This document shows, in pieces, positions 31,532-39,900 of a stretch of DNA of 45,327 bases. The notes beneath the pieces were generated by a model. It had not been told where the DNA came from. It saw only the letters and a program-made list of their open reading frames with translations, and did no database searches. This stretch comes from Acidimicrobiales bacterium. GTDB taxonomy: Bacteria > Actinomycetota > Acidimicrobiia > Acidimicrobiales > RAAP-2. The stretch's first letter is position 1, and the number at the start of each line of letters is the position of its first letter. The stretch spans positions 1 through 45,327 of the forward strand of contig JASHUY010000131.1 in NCBI GenBank assembly GCA_030039755.1, read 5' to 3'. The position numbers and the translations under genes are program-made.

Positions 31532-34314
31532 AGTTTCACCACCACCGGTGACGGGAGCGGGTCGGCGACTCCGCTTACCAGGATGTCCGTCTTTGTGACG
31601 GTGACCGTGGCCTTAGCGCTGAGGCTGCCCGACGTGGCCGTGATCTGATAGGTGCCGTACATCACCGCCGTCTCGCTCGTTCCGAAGGGACCGGTCGGCT
31701 CGAGTGTGAACTTTGTCCGGTTGGAACCGTCGAGTGGGGTGAGTGGCGTGCAAGTCGGCGTCGCCGTGACTGTTGCCCCAGCCACCGGTGCGCCGCTTGT
31801 GCTCTCCACCTCGACGGGGAGCAGGCCCATCGCAAGGGTCGACGTCGCGGTGCCTCCGGGCACGCTGCTCACCGCCGTCGCTGTCGAGGTGACCTGAGGG
31901 GCACACTCGGTGGCGGCAATCTCGTACCCGCTCGTAAAGGGGAAGAGCGGCCCGATGTCGCTTACATCGCCGCTCGCGGGCGCTACCACCTCCAGGGTTG
32001 TGGAGGGGCTCAGGTCGGCGTTGTACACCGAGACGGGCGTCTCGTCGAGGGACATGCCCACGAGGCCGGTCTCGGTGCCTTCCGTCCAGCTCTGGCTCGT
32101 GAGTGTCGCTGAGAGGAAGACCGAACCGGTCGTCGACGCCCCGGGTGCCGCGCACTTGGGGCCTGTGGCGGTGCACGCGATCCCCGCGAAGTAGACGGGC
32201 ACGACGCTCGACGACAGGGTGTCCTCCGTCCACGCGGTTGGCGACGAGAGGGAGAGGATCACGGCCCTGGCGGATCCTCCGACGGTGGCGGTGCCCGTTG
32301 CGGCGCACTTCGACGCACTCGGGCAGACGAGGTCGGAGACCGAGTCCATGCCCGTCGGAAGGCTGTCCGTCGTCCATGTGTCGGTTGTGGCGAGCAAAGA
32401 GACGACGGCCGGCCCTGTGGCGCTCGATCCCGTGGCGTAGCACGTCGATGTGGCAGGGCACACGAGCAGTGACAGCGCGCTGATCGACGAGGGCAGCGTG
32501 TTGGTGGTCCACTTCACTGTTGTGGCTGTGACGGACGAGAGCGACACGACGATCGACGTGGACGACGACTCGCTTCCGATCGCGTAGCAGTGGTTGGCCG
32601 ACGGGCAGGCGACTTGGGTGAGGGCCGTCGCCGTCGGCAGTGTGTCCTCGATCCAGGTGGTGGCGCTGGTCGCGCTCAACGAGAGCACCGACGCCCCGGT
32701 CGAGCTCGACCCCAGCGCGAAGCACGACGTCGATCTGCACGCGAGCTCGGACACGGTGGTGACGTTGGAAGGAGTGGTGGGCAAGGTGTCCGTCGTCCAC
32801 GCGCCGCCTGTGGCGGCGAGGGACACGATGGTCGGCTCACCGGACGACGTCGACCCGAGCGCGTAACACGTACCGCTCGAGGGGCATGACAGGGCGGACA
32901 CTGTGGCGACGCCTGCGAGGCCGCCGTCGAGGCTCCATGCGACGGGCGCTGTCCCGACAGCTGCCGAGAGGATCACGGCGCTCGAGCTGCCGGAGTCCTC
33001 GCCGTAGGCGTAGCACCTGGAGGAGCTCGGACACGTGATGCCGTCGATCGCGGTCACCCCGGAGGGAACCGAATCGGTGCTGAATTGCACCGCGCTCGTC
33101 GGGGTCGAGACGGAGGCACCCGCGAAGCCGCTGCCTGTCTGCTTGTAACCCACGCTGATGCAGCGGGTCGAGCCGGCGCATGCGGTCGCCGTCAAGCGGG
33201 TGGCCGAGGGCTGGTACAGGGTCCAACCCGACGACGTGAGCAGCGAGATGTCGGCCTTTGGCGATTTTTCGGGCGTCACGGCTGTCGCGGGCGACTGCCC
33301 TGCCGCCATGCAGAGGATCGAGCCGACACCGGGGCAGGTGACGTCACCTTCGGCCACGGTCGTCGAGGGGTACGTGACATCCACCAACGATCCCTCGTCG
33401 TATGTGAACGCGACAGTCGTGACGTCCCCGACGGTGACGGTGGACTGCGACGGCGCCTTCTCCGTCAGCTCCTCGTCGTAGTTGGCGACCCACGACGGCG
33501 TGCCGTAGTCCGTGCCCGTCGGGATGCCCGGCGACGGGTCGCCGACGGAGATTGTGTAGTTACCGGGTGGGACCTCCTCGAAGACGCAGCCGTACTCGTT
33601 CGGGTACCGCGTCACCGTGGTGTACCCCGTGACTGTCGATCCCGGCTCGATCGTGACCGGGACCGCCCTCACCCGTGTCTTCCATGCGTGTGTGTGTGCA
33701 TCGTCCGGTGGACCGGATACCGGGTCCCCGTCCACCTTGATCGCCAGGAAGCCGTCGGTGAGTATCCCCGAGGGTGGATACTCGATCATCGTGGTATCGG
33801 CGATCTTCTGCTTGGAAAGTCCCCATTCGACGGTCACCTGGAGGTCCAGCAACGTCGGGGCCGTTCCGGATGTGCAGAGGTCTGGTGTCGAGGCTTCGTG
33901 GAGCGCCCATGTGAACCGGGCGTACACGGAGTAGGACACTGTCGAGCGGACGATAGGTGCCGTCGTCTGCTCGATTGTGTCGTTGGTCACGGGCAGCGAC
34001 GTGTCACTGGGTGTCGTGTTGTGCGTGCCGTCGAGTGGTGTGTTGTTCAAGAGGTCGACGTACTGTTCTGCCAGTGAGAGCGCCGTCAGACGCTCGCGAG
34101 CTGTGGCAGCCTGCCCGATGGTGTTGAACAAGAGGAGCGCGATAGGCACCAGTACGACCATCAGGACGACAAAGGCGATCACGACCTCGATGATCGACAT
34201 ACCTTCGTCGCCTCGTCGACATCTCGCCCTGAGGGTCCGTCCGAGGGCGCGCGAAAAGAAGGTGCGAGTACGGGCCCAATGATCCCCACGGAAGAGGCGA
34301 GATCGCCGACCCAC
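31528..34314 (-). CDS. PilV-like prepilin with Cys-paired beta-propeller-like repeats
   Basis: 928 aa from GTG 34314 (GGGAGG 6 nt upstream). A 38-residue basic leader ends RRGDEG; the mature protein begins MSIIEVVIAFVVLMVVLVPI with Glu at +5, so it is a type IV prepilin (cleavage Gly38/Met39). Residues about 190-310 hold a prealbumin/CnaB-like region (YGCVFEEVPPGNYTISVGDP). Residues about 327-745 carry nine repeats of about 50 residues, each with a C-x5-6-C-(Y/F/A)-A-x-G motif (e.g. CPSSSRCYAYG, CPSANHCYAIG) and then W-T-x-D-T-L-P. The C-terminal about 90 residues are Ig-like (VEVESTSGAPVAGATVTATPTC). The repeat pattern suggests a disulfide-clamped propeller at a pilus tip, perhaps an adhesin. 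Codon use is shifted to ACA and TGT-containing codons. Confidence 0.8.
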   Translation of the reverse strand: MGRRSRLFRGDHWARTRTFFSRALGRTLRARCRRGDEGMSIIEVVIAFVVLMVVLVPIALLLFNTIGQAATARERLTALSLAEQYVDLLNNTPLDGTHNTTPSDTSLPVTNDTIEQTTAPIVRSTVSYSVYARFTWALHEASTPDLCTSGTAPTLLDLQVTVEWGLSKQKIADTTMIEYPPSGILTDGFLAIKVDGDPVSGPPDDAHTHAWKTRVRAVPVTIEPGSTVTGYTTVTRYPNEYGCVFEEVPPGNYTISVGDPSPGIPTGTDYGTPSWVANYDEELTEKAPSQSTVTVGDVTTVAFTYDEGSLVDVTYPSTTVAEGDVTCPGVGSILCMAAGQSPATAVTPEKSPKADISLLTSSGWTLYQPSATRLTATACAGSTRCISVGYKQTGSGFAGASVSTPTSAVQFSTDSVPSGVTAIDGITCPSSSRCYAYGEDSGSSSAVILSAAVGTAPVAWSLDGGLAGVATVSALSCPSSGTCYALGSTSSGEPTIVSLAATGGAWTTDTLPTTPSNVTTVSELACRSTSCFALGSSSTGASVLSLSATSATTWIEDTLPTATALTQVACPSANHCYAIGSESSSTSIVVSLSSVTATTVKWTTNTLPSSISALSLLVCPATSTCYATGSSATGPAVVSLLATTDTWTTDSLPTGMDSVSDLVCPSASKCAATGTATVGGSARAVILSLSSPTAWTEDTLSSSVVPVYFAGIACTATGPKCAAPGASTTGSVFLSATLTSQSWTEGTETGLVGMSLDETPVSVYNADLSPSTTLEVVAPASGDVSDIGPLFPFTSGYEIAATECAPQVTSTATAVSSVPGGTATSTLAMGLLPVEVESTSGAPVAGATVTATPTCTPLTPLDGSNRTKFTLEPTGPFGTSETAVMYGTYQITATSGSLSAKATVTVTKTDILVSGVADPLPSPVVVKL

Positions 34315-34433
34315 CCTGTTCCTCCCATCCCCGCCGAGATGATACCCCTTCAGGTCGCAGGGGTCACGGCCGCCGCCCGTTCGCGCCCGATCCGCCCTGC
34401 CGGGCTGCCGGACCGTCCCGGGCATGAGGGGCG

Positions 34434-34529
34434 GGTGGGGCGGAAGGTCAGGTGGGGCGAAGGGTCAGCCGGGGCGAAGGATCTGGTGGGGCGTGAGGGG
34501 CGGGTAGGGCGAAGGATCAGGCGGGGCGG
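34434..34529. repeat. 17-bp VNTR-like repeat downstream of the mutase genes
   Basis: About 5.5 degenerate copies of GGTGGGGCGAAGGATCA (34434-34450, 34451-34467, 34468-34484, 34485-34501, 34502-34519, 34520-34529). The small-subunit stop codon (34517-34519) lies in the fifth copy. Confidence 0.85.
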
Positions 34530-34963
34530 TGCGCGGCTCCCCGCACCGTTGCGACCACCTCTTCGTTGGACGCCCCCGGGCCGAGCACGGCGGCGACGCC
34601 GGCCTCTTCGAGTCGCGGCACGTCGATGTCGGGGACGATCCCTCCGACGACCACGGGCGTGTCGAGGCCCGCACCCCGGAGCGCCCCGACGACGGCGGGG
34701 GCGAGCGTCAGGTGCGCCCCGTTGTGCATCGAAACCCCCACGACGTCGACGTCCTCTTCGACGACGGCGGCCGCGATCGACTCGGGGGACTGGCGCAGGC
34801 CCGCGAACACCACCTCGAAGCCGTGGTCACGCAACACCCGGGCGACGACGCGCAGGCCCCGATCGTGCCCGTCGAGGCCGACCTTGGCGAGCAGCACCCG
34901 GACAGGGGGCTCGGGAAGTCGGTGCGGTCCCCGGTCTTTCTCGGTCAGCACGTGCCCGCTCAC
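34517..34963 (-). CDS. B12-binding small subunit of an acyl-CoA mutase
   Basis: 148 aa, the size of IcmB/HcmB-type stand-alone cobalamin domains. DGHDRGLRVVARVLRDHGFEVVF gives the DxHxxG axial His; GVSMHNGAHLTLAP and VVVGGIVPDIDVPRL complete the Rossmann-like B12 fold. It pairs with the large subunit encoded just upstream. GTG 34961-34963 overlaps the large-subunit TGA (GTGA); a second GTG at 34951 is possible. The 3' end runs into a 17-bp repeat array, which means the C-terminus (AAHRPA) may be evolving. Confidence 0.88.
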   Translation of the reverse strand: MSGHVLTEKDRGPHRLPEPPVRVLLAKVGLDGHDRGLRVVARVLRDHGFEVVFAGLRQSPESIAAAVVEEDVDVVGVSMHNGAHLTLAPAVVGALRGAGLDTPVVVGGIVPDIDVPRLEEAGVAAVLGPGASNEEVVATVRGAAHRPA

Positions 34964-36588
34964 ACAGAGGAGGGCTCGAACCAGGTGCCGAACACCGACT
35001 CGAGCGCGTGCATGGTCTCGCCCAAGGTGACGTACGCCTTCGCCGAGTCGATGAGCGCCGGCATCAGGTTCACCGTGGGATCGGCCGCCTCTCGTGCGAG
35101 GCGATCGAGGCAGCGGCGGACCGCGTCGTCGTCGCGCTGCTGCTTGACGGCGCCCAGCTTCTCGAGTTGGCGATCCTCGACCACAGGGTCGACGTACAGG
35201 ATCGGAGTCCGGTCGTCGTCCCCCTCGGTGAAGCGGTTGACCCCTACTTGCACCCACTCACCGCAAGCGATCTTGGACTGGAACCGGTATGCGGCGTCTG
35301 CGATCTCGGCGCAGAACCACCCGTCGTCGACGCAGGCGAAGACCCCCTCGAGCATCGAGCCGGCTCCCACGTCCAGGAGATGCGCGAACACCTCCTCGGC
35401 TCTCCGCTCGAGCTCGTCGGTGAGCTCTTCGACGAACCAGGAGCCGCCGAGAGGGTCGGCGACGTGGACGACGCCGGTCTCCTCCGCGATGACCTGCTGG
35501 GTCCGGAGCGCCAGGCGCGCCGCCTTCTCCGTCGGGAGGGCGAGCGCCTCGTCGTAGGAGTCGGTGTGGAGGCTCTGGGTCCCCCCGAGCACCCCGGCGA
35601 GCGCTTCGATCGCCACCCGAGCGAGGTTCACCTCGGGCTGTTGGGCGGTGAGGGACACCCCGGCGGTCTGGGTGTGGAACCGCAGGGTCATCGAGCGCGG
35701 GTCGGTCGCCCCGTAGCGGTCGCGCATCCAGCGGGCGTAGATCCGCCGGGCCGCACGGTACTTGGCGATCTCCTCGAAGAAGTCGATGTGGGCGTTGAAG
35801 AAGAAGCTCAGGCGGGGGGCGAACTCGTCGACGGTCAGTCCCGCAGCCGTCGACGCCTCGATGTACGCGAAGCCGTTCGCGAGCGTGAATGCGAGCTCCT
35901 GCGCCGCGGTGGAGCCGGCTTCGCGGATGTGGTAGCCGGAGACCGAGACCGGGTGCCAGCGCGGCAGCTCGGCGGTCGCGAAACGGACGAGGTCGGTCAC
36001 GAGGCGCACCGATGGGCGCGGCGGGAAGACGTACTCCTTCTGCGCCTGGTACTCCTTCAGGATGTCGTTCTGGATGGTGCCGCCGAGCGCGGTCCTCGGC
36101 ACACGGGTCCGGTCAGCCACTGCGACGTACATCGCCATCACGGCCGCGGCCCCCGAGTTGATGGTCATCGAGGTGCTGACGGTGCCGAGGTCGATGCCCT
36201 CGAACAGGGTCTCCATGTCGGCGAGCGTGTCGACTGCGACGCCTGCCCGTCCGACCTCACCCTTGGCGAGCGGGTCGTCGGAGTCACGCCCGAGGAGGGT
36301 CGGCATGTCGAAGGCGGTGGAGAGCCCGTTGCCACCGGACCCGAGAAGCTCCTTGAACCGGCGGTTGGTGTCCTCGGCCGTACCGAACCCCGCGAACTGC
36401 CGCATCGTCCACAGACGGGACCGGTACATCGAGGCGTAGGGGCCCCTCGTGTAAGGGAACTGACCGGGCAGCTCGGCGCCGTCGGGCCCGTAGACCGGCT
36501 GGAGCGGGATGCCCGACATCGTCTCGAACGGGACGCCGCGAGACGGTGACCTGTCGAATTCCTCCTGCCACCGGCCACGGTCCGCCAC
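34960..36588 (-). CDS. icmA: acyl-CoA mutase large subunit with isobutyryl-CoA-mutase-like active site
   Basis: 542 aa, lacking the B12 domain, which is a separate gene. Family motifs: LWTMRQFAGFGTAEDTNRRF, STAFDMPTLLGRDSDDPLAKGEVG, TSMTINSGAA, GTIQNDILKEYQAQKEYVFPP, SGYHIREAGSTAAQELAF and LRFHTQTAGVSLTAQQPEVN. Two positions decide substrate in the family: methylmalonyl-CoA mutase has Tyr in WTIRQYAG and Arg in EFMVRN; here they are Phe (RQFAG) and Gln (EYQAQKEY), the isobutyryl-CoA mutase pair, so a carboxyl-less acyl-CoA such as isobutyryl/n-butyryl-CoA is predicted. GTG 36586-36588 lies 6 nt after TATCAT. The 2-hydroxyisobutyryl-CoA mutase variant (Ile at the first position) is not matched. 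It is commonly mis-annotated as methylmalonyl-CoA mutase. Confidence 0.85.
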   Translation of the reverse strand: MADRGRWQEEFDRSPSRGVPFETMSGIPLQPVYGPDGAELPGQFPYTRGPYASMYRSRLWTMRQFAGFGTAEDTNRRFKELLGSGGNGLSTAFDMPTLLGRDSDDPLAKGEVGRAGVAVDTLADMETLFEGIDLGTVSTSMTINSGAAAVMAMYVAVADRTRVPRTALGGTIQNDILKEYQAQKEYVFPPRPSVRLVTDLVRFATAELPRWHPVSVSGYHIREAGSTAAQELAFTLANGFAYIEASTAAGLTVDEFAPRLSFFFNAHIDFFEEIAKYRAARRIYARWMRDRYGATDPRSMTLRFHTQTAGVSLTAQQPEVNLARVAIEALAGVLGGTQSLHTDSYDEALALPTEKAARLALRTQQVIAEETGVVHVADPLGGSWFVEELTDELERRAEEVFAHLLDVGAGSMLEGVFACVDDGWFCAEIADAAYRFQSKIACGEWVQVGVNRFTEGDDDRTPILYVDPVVEDRQLEKLGAVKQQRDDDAVRRCLDRLAREAADPTVNLMPALIDSAKAYVTLGETMHALESVFGTWFEPSSV

Positions 36589-36594
36589 GCCCTC

Positions 36595-36617
36595 ATGATA
36601 CTTCGGCGTCAAAGTAT
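36595..36617 (-). promoter_or_regulatory. mutase promoter -10 box with overlapping palindrome
   Basis: Minus strand TATCAT (36600-36595), then 6 nt and GTG 36588: a leaderless start. ATACTT (36598-36603) and AAGTAT (36612-36617) form a perfect 6-bp inverted repeat, 8-bp spacer, overlapping the -10: the position expected for a repressor site. Confidence 0.5.
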
Positions 36618-36636
36618 TTTGGGTGGCGGGGCTGGC

Positions 36637-36664
36637 GGCGACGTTCCCGCGGCGACGTTCCCGC
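36637..36664. repeat. perfect 14-bp tandem duplication
   Basis: GGCGACGTTCCCGC at 36637-36650 and 36651-36664. Confidence 0.9.
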
Positions 36665-36777
36665 GGAAACGTCCTCCGCCGGGGGCAGGGCGGCGGGTGG
36701 CTCGGAAGGCGGGTGGGGGGCGGGGCGGAGGCCGCCGCGCCTGGGCCCCGGCGCATGGATCGGGCCCTCCGAGTTGT

Positions 36778-36801
36778 TACTATCGGGATAGGGAAAATCC
36801 C
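36778..36801 (+). promoter_or_regulatory. sufB promoter -10 box and overlapping operator-like palindromes
   Basis: TACTAT (36778-36783) is the best -10. CTATC/GATAG (36780-36791) and GGGA/TCCC (36791-36801) are short palindromes on top of and just after it. The predicted leader is about 125 nt, unlike the leaderless genes around it. An Fe-S-sensing repressor (SufR or Rrf2 type) is the expected binder; none is encoded in the window. Confidence 0.45.
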
Positions 36802-36915
36802 CTCGTCGGGACCCTCCCAACCCCGGGTTGGGGGGTGGGAGAGCTCCTCGACGGGACGTCCCAGCACCAGCACTCGGCGACGAGCGACCCGGCAAGCGCA
36901 AGGAGAGTCGACCGC

Positions 36916-39900
36916 ATGGCATCCGTGGATCTGGACCTCGGCCGCTACCAACTCGGATGGAGCGACGAGGAGGACTACGTCTTCAAGCCCAAGAAGGGGC
37001 TGAACGAGGAGATCGTCCGCGAGATGTCGGCGATGAAGCACGAGCCCGAGTGGATGCGCGACTTCCGGCTGAAGGCGTTGACGCGCTTCGAGAAGAAGCC
37101 CATGGCGCAATGGTTCGCGGTCAACATGCCGGACCTGGATTTCGACGACATCTACTACTACATCAAGCCCACCGGCGGGCAGGTGAAGGACTGGGAGGAG
37201 CTACCCGAGTCCATCAAGCGGACGTACGAGCGGTTGGGCATCCCCGAGGCCGAGCGCAAGTACCTCGCCGGAGTGACCGCGCAGTACGAGTGCTTGCGGG
37301 GCTCCACGCGCGTGTGGACCTCGCGGGGCATGGTCCCCATCAAGGAGATTGGGCCGGGGGATCGCGTGTTCGCCCTCGACCGGCGCACCCGGACCCTCGA
37401 GGTGGCCACGGTCGTGGCCGGCGGGCAGTCGGGGGAGAAGGAGATCTTCGAGATCACCGCTCGCGGCCGGACCATCGGCGCGTCCGGAAACCATCCCTTC
37501 CTGGTGTTGCGCGGCGGACGCCGTCCAGGTGCGCGCACGGCGCGTGACGTGGCCACGTGGGTGGCGGCCGAGGATCTCGCGGTCGGCGACCTCGTCGCGA
37601 TCGCGACCGACGTCCCCGAGTACGGCGTGCCCGCCCCGATGCTCGTGGACGGCGTGGACCTCGTGGACAGCGCCGACGGCGCCGGCACGGCAGCCGGGGT
37701 CACGCTCCCCCGGACCTCGAGCGACGACCTGTGCTGGTTCCTCGGGGTGTACCTGGGGAACGGCTACCTGCACCACCGTGGTCGGCACGTGTCCGTCGAG
37801 ATCGCCGTCGACCGGACCGACGAGAGGCTCGTTGCGGAGATCCGGCGGGTGGCGCACGAGCTGTTCGGACTGGACCTGCAGCCCAGCGGCGACGGGGACC
37901 TACTCCTTGGCGGCCCGACCGCCGCCGCCCTCGGGCGTTACCTGGAGCTGAACGGCTTCGCCGGGAGCTCGCTCGCCACGCGTCTCCCCGACTGGGTGTA
38001 CGGGCTTCCGCGATCGCAGCGGCTCTCACTCCTGAGGGGGCTGCTCGGCCCGGACGGCGGCATCCGTGACCATCCGAGCTCGAAGGACGCGACGCACTGC
38101 AGCGCGGGTGCGCAGCTGCTCTCCGACGTGGAGGAGCTGTCGGCCCTGTCGGGAGGCTCCGACCGCATACCGGCTGTCCCGGGGCACCCGGCGCTCACGG
38201 GCGAGATGCTCGGGATGCTCGGGTTCACGGAGGTGGAGCGGATCGAGCGGGCGGGCGTCGAGCCCGTCTACGACATCGAGGTCGCCGGGCACCACAATTT
38301 CGTCGCCGAGGGCTTCGTGGTGCACAACAGCGAAGTCGTCTTCCACCGGAACCGTGAAGACCTCGAAGCCCAGGGCGTGCTCTTCTGCGACATGGACACG
38401 GCCGTGCGCGAGTACCCCGACGTCGTGCGGAAGTGGTTCGGGACGGTGATCCCGCCGAACGACAACAAGTTCGCAGCCCTGAACTCTGCGGTGTGGTCGG
38501 GCGGTTCCTTCATCTACGTCCCGCCGGGCGTGAAGGTCGACATGCCCCTCCAGGCCTACTTCCGCATCAACGCCGAGAACATGGGCCAGTTCGAGCGGAC
38601 GCTCATCATCGCGGACGAAGGCTCGCAGGTGCACTACGTGGAGGGCTGCTCGGCGCCCGTGTACACCTCGGACTCGCTGCATTCGGCGGTCGTGGAGCTC
38701 ATCGCGCTTCCGGGCAGCCGGATCACCTACACCACCATCCAGAACTGGTCGAACAACGTCTACAACCTGGTGACCAAGCGCGCCCGCGCGGAGGCCGAGT
38801 CGCACGTCGAATGGATCGACGGCAACATCGGCTGCCTCGCGCAGGGGTCGCGGGTGACGACCCCGGCCGGGACGAAGCCCATCGAGCTGGTGTCACCCGG
38901 GGACCGCGTGCTCGCGTTCGACGAGGGCACCGGCGAGCTGTGCTTCCGAACCGTGACCGCCAAGCGGTTCTCGGGGTACCAGCCGGTGCGCGAGGTCCGC
39001 GTCGGTGCGCGATCGCTCCGGGTCACCGACAACCACCCCTTCTACTCGTATGGCCACGACCCGGACCACTCGTATCGCCACGACCCGGAGCGGGCGGAGG
39101 AGTCCGGGCGGTACCGGCCGGCGTACGTACGCGCCGACGAGCTGACCCATGCGATCGTCCCGGTGACGTCGGTCGACTACGGCCACCCGCACAAGCTCGA
39201 GCGGTCCGAGATCGAGGAGACCACCGGAGACCTCATGTGGTTGTTCGGCCTCTTCGTCGGGGCCGGCTCGATCGAGCGTGAACCGGCGCAGAACCGTGGT
39301 CGTCGCTCGGCACGCGTGACGTTCTCCACGCCCGGTGACGACCGCGCCAGGCCGCGGCTGCTCGAGGTCGTGCGTCAACTGCTCCCCGGGGTCGCCCACG
39401 AGGAGGGGCGCGACGGGATGAGCGTGCGCTGGGCGAGCGTCGAGCTGGCGGAGCTGTTCGAGCTGAACGGCTTCGCGACAGGGGCGGTCCGCAAGCGGGT
39501 GCCCGGCTGGGCCCTGGACCTGCCGGAGGACCAGCGCCTCGCGTTCGTGGCCGGCTTCCTCGACTCCGGCGGCCGCGCGCCCGAGGAACGCCGCGGCTTC
39601 TCGATCGAGTCGGAGAGCCGGGCCCTGCTCCAGGAGGTCGCACAGGTCCTCACGTCGCTCGGCGTTCCGTGCCGGATCCACGACGAGGAGGACGCCGACG
39701 GTCCGATCGGGATCGTCGGTCACGAGCCCCGGCGCAGTGGAAGCCACCGGCTCGACCTCAGGGCGGACGTCCGGCTGGTCGGAATGGTGAGCGAGCCGTT
39801 GCGCGCTGGGGCGGCACGGCGGCCGGCGCCGTCGGACGAGCGGTTCCGCAGGGTCGGCCGATCCGCCGTCGCGCTCCCGCGCTCGGTCGAGGTCCGTCCG

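Larger units (their letters stand above)
36589..36915. other. 327-bp divergent promoter region between mutase and suf operons
   Basis: No gene. It contains the minus-strand -10 TATCAT with a palindrome (36595-36617), a 14-bp tandem duplication (36637-36664), a G/C-rich stretch, then the sufB -10 TACTAT (36778-36783) with overlapping palindromes, and a strong leader hairpin CCCAACCC/GGGTTGGG (36816-36832). Confidence 0.6.

Noticed and set aside
34434-34529. Possible CRISPR array
   Set aside because: Repeats are contiguous 17-mers without spacers, degenerate, and there are no cas genes.
34279-36549. 756-codon plus-strand frame opposite the mutase genes
   Set aside because: The opposite strand has clear mutase motifs; the plus-strand product is low-complexity and unrecognisable.
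34960-36588. Annotation as methylmalonyl-CoA mutase
   Set aside because: The substrate-deciding Tyr and Arg are Phe and Gln.
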